Shown here: in pieces, positions 1 to 5,860 of the stretch
Numbering within the stretch: the stretch's first letter is position 1
Layout of the letters: every line of letters begins with the position of its first letter
DNA from: Microcaldota archaeon
Lineage (GTDB): Archaea; Micrarchaeota; Micrarchaeia; Micrarchaeales; Micrarchaeaceae
Length of the DNA: 8,899 bases
Assembly: GCA_021836925.1 (NCBI GenBank)
Contig: JAKBHG010000021.1
Span: 1-8,899, forward strand
Direction: 5' to 3'
The notes under the pieces: generated by a model
Databases searched by the model: none
What the model was told of the DNA's origin: nothing
Seen by the model: only the letters and a program-made list of their open reading frames with translations
Translations under genes and position numbers: made by a program

Positions 1-504
1 CAAGAATATTATGAAGCATATGAGAATCATGTTCGCGCCGAGGCTGTCAGATACCACAAAGCTGCCGTATATGAACGGTATTACCATCGAAAGTGCTATG
101 TACGCGTTGCCGACCAGCACCATGTCCTTCATCTTGTAACTGTAAAGCATCGCGAGAATCCCGAACATGAGCGCGATTACGAACGCGTACGCGTTTATGA
201 ACGCGCTTGCCGTGATGCCAATGACCAGCGTGGCACCGGTTATGTAGAGCGCCCCTCTCTTGCTTATCGCTCCGGAAACGAGCGGCCTCTCATTATGCCT
301 GTTCTCCCTATCTGTCTCGAGATCGAAGTAATCGTTTATCGCAAAAGAGGCCATGCTCACGAAAATAGGCGTTACCATACTCATGGCTAGCACGAAGTAC
401 CCTGGCAGCCCTCCCGCTATCAGCTCCGCCGCGAGCACCGCTATCACGAGCATAAGGCTATGCTCTATCCTTGTAAGCCTCAGAAATGCAACAATCTTGT
501 TCAT
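1..504 (-). CDS. UbiA-family prenyltransferase, probable digeranylgeranylglyceryl phosphate synthase (C-terminus outside window)
   Basis: The reading frame is open for 168 codons from an ATG at 504 to the window edge, so the C-terminal part is missing (family members are usually about 280 residues). Residues 57-65 read NDYFDLETD, the first Asp-rich motif (NDxxDxxxD) that binds prenyl diphosphate through Mg2+. It is followed by RPLVSG (73-78) and YSYKMKDMVLVGNAYIA (121-137), a pattern typical of the archaeal enzyme. Hydrophobic segments lie near 15-55, 85-120 and 130-168. The second Asp-rich motif should be beyond the window. In archaea this membrane enzyme adds the second geranylgeranyl chain to geranylgeranylglyceryl phosphate to make the core ether lipid. 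The ATG at 504 is the only ATG/GTG/TTG in frame after the upstream TAA (555-553). Another UbiA-family role cannot be excluded without the C-terminus. Confidence 0.85.
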   Translation of the reverse strand, partial: MNKIVAFLRLTRIEHSLMLVIAVLAAELIAGGLPGYFVLAMSMVTPIFVSMASFAINDYFDLETDRENRHNERPLVSGAISKRGALYITGATLVIGITASAFINAYAFVIALMFGILAMLYSYKMKDMVLVGNAYIALSMVIPFIYGSFVVSDSLGANMILICFIIFL

Positions 505-529
505 GGAAGCCCTTCTCTGTTTTCTGCGC

Positions 530-536
530 TTTTTAA
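530..536 (-). promoter_or_regulatory. Probable TATA box for the UbiA-family gene
   Basis: TTAAAAA on the minus strand is centred about 29 nt upstream of the ATG at 504. This implies transcription starting within a few bases of the start codon, as in other genes of this window. A second A/T-rich site (GATAAAAA, 557-550) is about 49 nt away and fits less well. A GGAGGAG run at 549-543 is too far from the ATG to act as its ribosome binding site. Confidence 0.4.
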
Positions 537-579
537 TGGTTTCTCCTCCTTTTTATCTCTTACATGAGCCTAAGACAGT

Positions 580-587
580 TTTATATT
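580..587 (+). promoter_or_regulatory. TATA box for the surface-protein operon
   Basis: TTTATATT is centred about 32 nt upstream of the ATG at 616. With archaeal TATA-to-start spacing, transcription should begin near 609, giving a leader of only about 5-8 nt. No Shine-Dalgarno sequence precedes the ATG. No comparable promoter is evident before the two following genes, which suggests one transcript across 616-4306. Confidence 0.55.
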
Positions 588-615
588 AATATCTATACAA
601 CCTATAAATGATTCG

Positions 616-2679
616 ATGTTCAAAAGTAAGGCTCACTCGAAGCGACAGCAGTCAGCCTTGGAATTCATAGTAACGTATGCATGGGTACTCATAATAATAG
701 CTGTTTTCCTCGGCGTAATATTCCTCGCATCGTACCTAAACAGGCCTTCAACCTATCTGCCAGCATCTTGCAACATCCAGCCTTCGTTCCCGTGCGCGCA
801 GAGCATACTATCATATAATTCAGTGGCCACGCCGAAATTCACCATTATTTTCACCAACGATCTAGGCACGGGCATGCTTTTCACCGCAAACTCGATGAAT
901 GTTACCGTGACTAGTGGACCAGGATCATCGGCGACCTCGCACTATCTAGGCAACTGTACGCCTACGTTCGCACCAACCGGTACGCCTGTCATATGCAGGG
1001 CAGAGATACCAAACATAACTGCGCAGAGCGGCACCGAATTCTCCACGTCTTTCGGAATAAGCTATCAGGTGTGCAGCGGTGCATCCTCATCAACGTGCGC
1101 TGCACAGTCCTATACCTCTACCGGCTCATCAGTGCAAACCCTTCAAGAGCTGTCGTACAACCTGTACCTATTGAAAGTAGTTACAAGCCCGCCGACCGGC
1201 TCTGTTTCGATTAACGGCTCAATATACCACAATTCAACCTCGATTCTGCTCAGGCAGGGCAACCACAGCTTATATGCGATACCGCCAGGCGGATACAGGT
1301 TCAATTCTTGGACGGTCAACTCGCCTTCGACGCTGCAGAACCCCAACGCGCAGAATACCATATTGGACAGCCTGGGCAACGCCACCTTAACGGCCACGTT
1401 CACGTTCATACCAGTAACAACTACCATACTGGTCTCATCTACGTCAACATCGACAACGTCCACCTCCACTTCCACGACAACCTCCACCACGACCTCCACG
1501 ACAACCTCTACCACCACGTCCACTACAACCTCCACCACCACATCCACCACCACGTCCACTACAACCTCAACAACAACATCCACCACGACAACCTCCACCA
1601 CCACATCCACCACCACGTCCACTACAACCTCAACAACAACATCCACCACGACAACCTCCACCACCACATCCACCACCACGTCCACTACAACCACATCCAC
1701 TACGACCACTACATCAACCACTACGACCACGTCCACTACAACCACATCCACTACGACCACTACATCAACCACTACGACCACGTCCACTACAACCACATCC
1801 ACTACGACCCAGTCAACCACTTCGACAACCAAGACAACATCGACTACTGTGAGCTCCGATGGAGGATGCTCGGTCTACGGCAACGCGCAGGTGTCGCTCC
1901 CCAACAGTGGGATCGCCAACGCATCAAGCATCAGGACGGGCACGGTAATACTTTCGTATAACACCAAGACAGGTAAGCTGACTCCCTCGGTAGTTGTGGC
2001 AGTATACCAGCACAACACGACAAGCCAGTACACCTTCAATGGCAACCTCAGCGTAGACAAAAATGAGATCATGTTCATAAACGGCCAGTGGCAGCCTGCA
2101 GGCTCCGCGAAGTTGGGCGACACGCTCTTCGATCCGCTGCTGAACAAAAGCGTAGAGATAACATCGATAAGCGCGAAGACGCTGCAGAGCGGCCATACGG
2201 TGTACGATTTCCTTGCCGTACCCAACAACAACTTCATTGCTGACGGCTACCTGATAGACAAGGTTACCGACACCTGCAGCTCCACAGGAGGCGCAACGTA
2301 CGTGTACGGGTTGAATGGAGTAGCCACCCAAATATCAAATCTGAAGCCCGGACAGATAATACTGGGTTACAATATCAATACCAAATCGGTCGCGCCAATA
2401 GCGGTTTCAGGCATATATCCGAGGCCGACCAACAATGAGATAATAATAAACAACGGCCAACTCATAGTGGACGGTGGCGAGTACCTCGAAATAAACGGCA
2501 CGATGCAGAATGCAGCCAATATGAAAGTGGGTGACACGCTGTACGACCCGCTGACCGGGCTCAACGTGCCTGTGACAGCACTCCAGGTCAAGACTGGCAA
2601 GATGGGTGCATTCAGGCTATATGACGTGATAACATCCCCAGGATACAGCTTCATAGGGAACGGTTACGTCCTCACTTGA
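616..2679 (+). CDS. Pilin-like surface protein: class III signal, InlB-like domain, Thr/Ser linker, two tandem Hint-like domains
   Basis: This 687-residue protein is probably exported and membrane- or pilus-anchored. Residues 1-42 have a basic start, QSALEF (12-17) and a hydrophobic stretch to about 40, a class III prepilin signal. Cleavage is likely after Gln11, leaving Glu at mature position 5; Gln at -1 instead of Gly/Ala is unusual. Residues 43-180 hold several cysteines that could pair outside the cell. Residues 185-263 (with GYRFNSWTV and a closing LTATF) resemble the divergent InlB B-repeat. Residues 274-413 are a Thr/Ser linker, a likely O-glycosylated stalk. Residues 418-553 and 554-687 are two related Hint-like domains, each beginning with Cys and ending in a (V/L)YD...F-I-x-(D/N)-G strand; the protein stops at the end of the second. 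It is the first gene of an apparent three-gene operon. Function is unknown; a surface adhesin or pilus-tip protein is my inference. Confidence 0.85.
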   Translation: MFKSKAHSKRQQSALEFIVTYAWVLIIIAVFLGVIFLASYLNRPSTYLPASCNIQPSFPCAQSILSYNSVATPKFTIIFTNDLGTGMLFTANSMNVTVTSGPGSSATSHYLGNCTPTFAPTGTPVICRAEIPNITAQSGTEFSTSFGISYQVCSGASSSTCAAQSYTSTGSSVQTLQELSYNLYLLKVVTSPPTGSVSINGSIYHNSTSILLRQGNHSLYAIPPGGYRFNSWTVNSPSTLQNPNAQNTILDSLGNATLTATFTFIPVTTTILVSSTSTSTTSTSTSTTTSTTTSTTTSTTTSTTTSTTTSTTTSTTTSTTTSTTTTSTTTSTTTSTTTSTTTSTTTTSTTTSTTTSTTTTSTTTTTSTTTTTSTTTTSTTTTTSTTTTTSTTTTSTTTQSTTSTTKTTSTTVSSDGGCSVYGNAQVSLPNSGIANASSIRTGTVILSYNTKTGKLTPSVVVAVYQHNTTSQYTFNGNLSVDKNEIMFINGQWQPAGSAKLGDTLFDPLLNKSVEITSISAKTLQSGHTVYDFLAVPNNNFIADGYLIDKVTDTCSSTGGATYVYGLNGVATQISNLKPGQIILGYNINTKSVAPIAVSGIYPRPTNNEIIINNGQLIVDGGEYLEINGTMQNAANMKVGDTLYDPLTGLNVPVTALQVKTGKMGAFRLYDVITSPGYSFIGNGYVLT
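1518..1679 (+). repeat. 63-nt tandem repeat, two exact copies plus a shortened copy
   Basis: Positions 1554-1616 and 1617-1679 are identical 63-nt units (21 codons). The preceding stretch 1518-1553 is a 36-nt version lacking an internal 27-nt block. All units begin GTCCACTACAACC. Both lengths and the missing block are multiples of three, so gain or loss changes the linker length without breaking the frame. Confidence 0.9.
1680..1809 (+). repeat. 51-nt tandem repeat, two exact copies plus a partial third
   Basis: Positions 1680-1730 and 1731-1781 are identical 51-nt units (17 codons), followed by the first 28 nt of a third copy (1782-1809). The unit starts with the same GTCCACTACAACC as the neighbouring 63-nt unit but has a different interior, showing a second independent expansion in the same linker. 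Exact repeats like this are prone to collapse in short-read assembly. Confidence 0.9.
1867..2274 (+). other. Hint-like domain, copy 1 (residues 418-553)
   Basis: It begins at Cys418 in the place of the intein/Hedgehog nucleophile. The order of Hint blocks is recognisable: a strand ending TVILSYN, the FINGQW-x-PAGSAKLGDTL stretch (the usual dG.w..a..LkvGD.l pattern), and VYDFLAVPNNNFIADGYLI (529-547) near the end. The block B TxxH is replaced by Asp481-x-x-Glu484, and the terminal His-Asn by Asp548-Lys549. Protein splicing is therefore not expected. Confidence 0.65.
2275..2676 (+). other. Hint-like domain, copy 2 (residues 554-687)
   Basis: It starts at Cys554, directly after copy 1, and aligns with copy 1 over its whole length with few gaps (shared CS..G.A at the start, ILxYN, KxGDTLxDPL, YD, FIx(D/N)GY). 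Block B again reads Asp619-x-x-Glu622 instead of TxxH. The protein ends three residues after FIGNGY, with no His-Asn. The two copies clearly arose by duplication but have diverged considerably. Confidence 0.65.
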
Positions 2680-2704
2680 CACAAGTTACGTTTGACGTGA
2701 TAAA

Positions 2705-3637
2705 ATGGATTTACCACAAGGCCCAAGCGGCATGGATAACATACTCCAGCCGGGAAAGAGTGCATTCCCGCCAGGTCTAATGTCTGGAGCAGACCCCGGA
2801 CAGGCCCCTGGACAGGGACAGAGCCCGAATTACAAGGCTGAACCGCAGCCGAAAGGGGGTGTGCACGCAAAGACGATAGTTTCTGCAGTAGTCATAGTGG
2901 CGATAATACTCGGCATAATAGCATACCTAACGATATACGGATTCAACATACCGGGCACGCCTTCGACCGCGACTACCTCAGTCTCGACATCCAGCGCTCC
3001 GACCACTATATCGACTTCGAACGCACCTGCCAATACTACGCTGCCAATAAATGCCAGCAGCATATCGAAGGTCGCGAACATACTTAGCTCCAACGCATTA
3101 ATACAGATGCTGCCGAACTCCAACTCTCTCGGCATGTATTATGTGAACGATTCTCTGGGTATATTCACACAGAACCTGACCGTGAAGTACAATCTTACAA
3201 ACTCGACCAACATGTACTACATATTCAACAGGGAATACGGCGTACCGTTCACCGCAAACTACCTGGAATCCAACGCGTTGGTGCCGTTGAACCAGACCAT
3301 TCCTATACCTTCCAGTTATTCGAACTACACTTATCCAGTGATGTTCTTGGAACACGCATCAGTGCTCCAGAGTCCGCAGGCGGCTGTCGCAGCAGCGCTC
3401 TACCATACGGACTGCGGATGCCTCGGACCTACCGAGAAGGTGTCTATCGCAGAATCCAACTCGACGTTCAAGCTCTACCTGGCCAACGCCACGGTATATG
3501 GGATGCAGTACTACGGCGCGTTCTTCTCGTACAAGAACTTCTACGCATCGATGATAACATATGGCGTGAAGGGAAAGATGAACGACAGCTATTCGATAGC
3601 AGAGGCGAAGAATTATTACTCGCTCCTGCAGAAATAA
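2705..3637 (+). CDS. Single-pass membrane protein with Pro/Gly-rich cytoplasmic tail and sequon-rich ectodomain
   Basis: I do not recognise a family for this 310-residue protein. Residues 1-54 are a Pro/Gly/Gln-rich, probably cytoplasmic tail. Residues 57-78 form one hydrophobic membrane segment after a basic residue, and 83-115 are a Thr/Ser-rich stalk. The rest (about 116-310) is a folded-looking ectodomain with many Tyr and Asn. There are 11 N-x-S/T sequons after the membrane segment and none clearly in the tail, which supports an outside location. A Cys-Gly-Cys lies at 237-239 and is the only cysteine feature. The start lies 25 nt after the previous stop; a weak GTGAT (2697-2701) precedes it closely. 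It ends with two stop codons in tandem. The ectodomain may be distantly related to the next gene product. A surface role beside the pilin-like protein is inferred from operon context. Confidence 0.8.
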   Translation: MDLPQGPSGMDNILQPGKSAFPPGLMSGADPGQAPGQGQSPNYKAEPQPKGGVHAKTIVSAVVIVAIILGIIAYLTIYGFNIPGTPSTATTSVSTSSAPTTISTSNAPANTTLPINASSISKVANILSSNALIQMLPNSNSLGMYYVNDSLGIFTQNLTVKYNLTNSTNMYYIFNREYGVPFTANYLESNALVPLNQTIPIPSSYSNYTYPVMFLEHASVLQSPQAAVAAALYHTDCGCLGPTEKVSIAESNSTFKLYLANATVYGMQYYGAFFSYKNFYASMITYGVKGKMNDSYSIAEAKNYYSLLQK

Positions 3638-3649
3638 TAACTGATCCGC

Positions 3650-4306
3650 ATGACGAACCGCAATAAGACTATAGCAGTATACATCATATCAGCGGTGCTG
3701 GTAGCCGCCGTGCTCCTCACAATCGCTTATGCCTACGGTGCGCTCCGCAGCCATCCTCTGCAGAACATCACGCTTGGGGACGTAAAGGCGTTGGTACCAC
3801 AGGCCAGCTACGCGATAATGAACAGCACCAACACCAGCCTGACCGGCTATTTCAGCAGTGAGGGATACAAGAGCATCATGGTGTCGGAGTTCAATGCCTC
3901 ATCAGACGTGAAGTATACGAGCTATCCGCAGTTCATAACCTCAATAATATACACGGCAAACAGCCCCTCCTCGGCGTTGAGCATAGAAAAGGACTTCCTG
4001 CTGCTTAACTTTTCCAATACTTACACGCCTAACTCACTTGCCAGCCAGTACAGCTACCAGAAGTCATTCAATTACCAGAGCGGAGGCCATAACGTCACCA
4101 TGTATAATATTTATGACGTGGCGGTGTTCAACCTCTCTGCAGTATCGAAGTACTCCGAGGAGTTCCCGATATTCCAGTACACCACGCTGTTCACGTACGG
4201 CAACTATACAATCTTTGTGGCTGAGGACGGTTACAGCGGCCTGAACGGCACGATTCCGAGCCTGTTAGCAGAGAAGCTATTCTCCAGGATTGCGGCATCG
4301 AGCTGA
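3650..4306 (+). CDS. Membrane-anchored extracellular protein, unknown family
   Basis: This 218-residue protein has a short basic start (TNRNK) followed by a membrane segment at residues 8-30 that acts as an uncleaved anchor or signal. The remaining 188 residues would lie outside the cell. They contain nine N-x-S/T sequons, many Tyr and Ser, and no cysteine. The pattern of the ectodomain (an early VKALVP helix, a SYPQF...SPSSAL stretch, then Tyr-rich strands such as FTYGNYTIFVAE) loosely follows that of the preceding protein, so the two may be divergent paralogues; this is a by-eye comparison only. The start is 12 nt after the previous stop, which supports cotranscription. The gene ends 21 nt before a convergent gene. 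Function is unknown. Confidence 0.8.
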   Translation: MTNRNKTIAVYIISAVLVAAVLLTIAYAYGALRSHPLQNITLGDVKALVPQASYAIMNSTNTSLTGYFSSEGYKSIMVSEFNASSDVKYTSYPQFITSIIYTANSPSSALSIEKDFLLLNFSNTYTPNSLASQYSYQKSFNYQSGGHNVTMYNIYDVAVFNLSAVSKYSEEFPIFQYTTLFTYGNYTIFVAEDGYSGLNGTIPSLLAEKLFSRIAASS

Positions 4307-4327
4307 TGCGCACCGCGGACGGGGGGC

Positions 4328-5059
4328 TCAGACCATCCTCTTAAGCAGCTCCCCTCCTATTATCCTGCCCGCCTCTATCTCAGGCAGCACTGTCATGTAA
4401 GAGCCTGCCATGCTGAGCTTAGGTATGTTCTCGCGCTTATTCACCCTTGATATTACCTTAAGCTTGCTGTTTACTGACTTGGCCGTAACTGAGATGAGCG
4501 CGTTGTCGAGGTCCGCTTCGCCGCACGCAACAATGAACTTCGCCTTCGCGGCCCCGGCGAGCATAAACGCCTCTGCCGCGCCGGTCTTGCCTATGACTGC
4601 CAATACGCCCTGTTTGCTGAGCTCGTGCGCGTACCTGTGGCTCTCGGTTATGACTGCCATATCCTTGTATCCCGCGGCGCGCAGATCCTTGATCAGCACA
4701 CCCGCAAAGCCGTTGTACGGCACAAGTATGACATGGTCCTTCATTGACCTGATCTTCCTCAGCGCGAACCTCTCCCTGAGATCTATGCTCCTTATGAATG
4801 CAAGGAACTCGGTGGCAAGGAACAAAGCTATGAATGCGAACACCACGACGTCTATCACATTGACTAGCACTATCAGCGGTTTGGTCGCGGCCGCAAACGG
4901 CAGCAGCTCCGAGTAATACACCTGCAACGAGGCCATCGCATTCCAAAGCAGCGCGATGATCGGGTTGACGCCTGCGTAGATGGTGAGTATGACGGACGTA
5001 ACGTACAGTATCCCTGCCATGAATGGGAGTATGATGTATTTCCTTCTTCCGTTCTCCAT
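4328..5059 (-). CDS. RCK/TrkA-N-like membrane protein, strongly degenerate channel and nucleotide motifs
   Basis: The 243-residue protein has the layout of a two-helix K+ channel with a cytoplasmic regulatory (RCK) domain: membrane segments at about 8-29 and 62-90, a short segment between them, and a Rossmann-like domain from 109. The place of the TVGYGD filter appears to be QVYYSEL (46-52), so K+ selectivity is not expected. The glycine loop reads PYNGFAG (114-120) instead of GYGxxG, and the acidic residue after the second strand (usually VVVD) is replaced by ITES, so NAD or nucleotide binding is doubtful. It is the last of three RCK-type genes; its start lies 3 nt beyond the upstream stop codon. 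It could be a non-conducting partner subunit or sensor of the neighbouring protein. Family assignment is good for the RCK part and weaker for the pore. Confidence 0.75.
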   Translation of the reverse strand: MENGRRKYIILPFMAGILYVTSVILTIYAGVNPIIALLWNAMASLQVYYSELLPFAAATKPLIVLVNVIDVVVFAFIALFLATEFLAFIRSIDLRERFALRKIRSMKDHVILVPYNGFAGVLIKDLRAAGYKDMAVITESHRYAHELSKQGVLAVIGKTGAAEAFMLAGAAKAKFIVACGEADLDNALISVTAKSVNSKLKVISRVNKRENIPKLSMAGSYMTVLPEIEAGRIIGGELLKRMV

Positions 5060-5062
5060 ATG

Positions 5063-5839
5063 TCACACCTTCGAGGCCACCATCTCGCCTATTTCCAGCC
5101 CCGCAAGCAGCTCGGGCACTACGCACAGGTTGGCCCCTGCATTGTGCATGCTGGCCCTCGCCGCCTCCTCCTTTGCCCTGGACACGACCTTTACGGTCTT
5201 GCTCAGGTTCCTCGCCGTTACGATACCGAGCATGTTGTCGAAGTCATTCTCGGTAGTGAACACAATCTCCTCTGCGTTGTCTATCGAAGCGCCCTTGAGT
5301 GTCAGCTTGTTTGAGAAGTCGCCCTCTATGAACGGATATCCCTTGTTCTCTATCTCCTCGATCTTCGCTTTGTCCTTGTCTACCACAACAAATCTCTTCC
5401 CCTTCGAGGCGAGCTCATCACATATCTTCTCCCCTAGGGGAGAATAGCCGCACACTATCACGTGGCCCCTCATCCGTCGGGCAGACCTGGCAACTATCCT
5501 GGACCTTATGTTAAGTCCTGTGAGTACATCCAGCAGCGAAGCTATCAGGAAGCTCACTATGATGATCTTCACCGCCCCGTCAGCCAGCGATATCGCGGAC
5601 AGCACGTAGAACCCGCTGCTGAAAAGGGGAGTCGAACCGATAAGCTGCATGTCAAATCCGCCTACTCCGCCAGCATCGAATAGGGCCGAGAGCGTATAAT
5701 ACAATGACGCGTACGCGATATGGGACACGCTGTAAACCACCGAGAAGGAGAGGAACGCGACGGCCATGACGCTCAGTATCAGGAGAGGTACGGCTCGAGA
5801 AGCAAAACTCTCTTCAGCGTTTTCCAGCCCGTCAGCCAT
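5063..5839 (-). CDS. K+-channel-like protein with RCK (TrkA-N) domain and altered selectivity filter
   Basis: This 258-residue protein has membrane segments at about 16-38 and 77-107 with a pore-helix-like stretch (LYYTLSALFDAGG, 46-58) between them, then a TrkA-N/RCK domain from residue 125. At the filter position it reads GVGGFD (58-63) where K+ channels have TVGYGD: Val, the first Gly and Asp are kept, but Thr, Tyr and the second Gly are changed. The Rossmann loop is CGYSPLG (130-136), a Ser replacing the middle Gly, and the acidic residue after strand 2 is present (VVVD, Asp154). The C-terminal half ends around residue 258 without a separate RCK-C domain. It is the middle gene of the trio, 21 nt after its upstream neighbour, with a GGTG ribosome binding site. 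A channel or cation transporter subunit is likely; ion selectivity cannot be deduced. Confidence 0.8.
   Translation of the reverse strand: MADGLENAEESFASRAVPLLILSVMAVAFLSFSVVYSVSHIAYASLYYTLSALFDAGGVGGFDMQLIGSTPLFSSGFYVLSAISLADGAVKIIIVSFLIASLLDVLTGLNIRSRIVARSARRMRGHVIVCGYSPLGEKICDELASKGKRFVVVDKDKAKIEEIENKGYPFIEGDFSNKLTLKGASIDNAEEIVFTTENDFDNMLGIVTARNLSKTVKVVSRAKEEAARASMHNAGANLCVVPELLAGLEIGEMVASKV
5066..5070 (-). promoter_or_regulatory. Ribosome binding site AGGTG for the gene starting at 5059
   Basis: AGGTG on the minus strand lies 6 nt before the ATG (5059-5057), inside the last codons of the upstream gene. It matches the archaeal 16S 3' end and supports translation of this gene as an internal cistron. 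Confidence 0.6.
5427..5444. repeat. Perfect 18-nt palindrome inside the RCK coding region
   Basis: TTCTCCCCTAGGGGAGAA equals its own reverse complement. It encodes part of the altered glycine loop (S-P-L-G-E) of the 258-residue RCK protein. It may be coincidence of GC-rich codons. Confidence 0.8.
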
Positions 5840-5844
5840 TCATG

Positions 5845-5848
5845 CACC
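5845..5848 (-). promoter_or_regulatory. Ribosome binding site GGTG for the gene starting at 5839
   Basis: GGTG on the minus strand sits 5 nt before the ATG at 5839, in the 21-nt gap after the upstream stop. This supports the chosen start and internal-cistron translation, in contrast to the almost leaderless first genes of transcripts here. Confidence 0.5.
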
Positions 5849-5860
5849 GCTGTAGTGTAT

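Larger units (their letters stand above)
1435..1854 (+). repeat. Thr/Ser-coding low-complexity tract (linker residues 274-413)
   Basis: About 420 nt made almost only of ACN and TCN codons encode a linker of Thr and Ser. The coding strand is nearly free of G and very rich in C and A. Because it is built of related triplets, it stays open in several frames on both strands and gives long false ORFs (a Val/Asp-rich one on the minus strand, an Asn/His-rich one on the plus strand). Synonymous codons vary in blocks, so expansion happened by copying longer units rather than single codons. Confidence 0.9.

Noticed and set aside
353..589. Plus-strand 78-codon ORF
   Set aside because: It lies mostly opposite the UbiA-family gene, whose Asp-rich motif proves the coding strand.
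1518..1809. Regular repeats considered as a CRISPR or minisatellite array
   Set aside because: The units are adjacent without spacers, are multiples of three and encode a continuous Thr/Ser linker.
1143..1832. Minus-strand 229-codon ORF rich in Val, Asp and Glu
   Set aside because: It is the antisense of the Thr/Ser repeat; ACN/TCN-type repeats lack stops in several frames, and there is no promoter or domain.
1308..1961. Plus-strand 217-codon ORF rich in His, Asn and Asp in another frame
   Set aside because: It is an out-of-frame reading of the same repeat, wholly inside the well-supported 687-residue gene.
1867..2676. Active intein or pair of split inteins
   Set aside because: No extein follows copy 2, neither copy ends in His-Asn, and block B lacks Thr and His; only the fold, not splicing, is supported.
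4307..4327. Possible terminator between the convergent genes
   Set aside because: The 21-nt gap is GC-rich, with no T-run or clear hairpin on either strand.
4458..5126. Minus-strand 222-codon Arg/His-rich ORF
   Set aside because: It is an alternative frame of the two RCK genes with unnatural composition.
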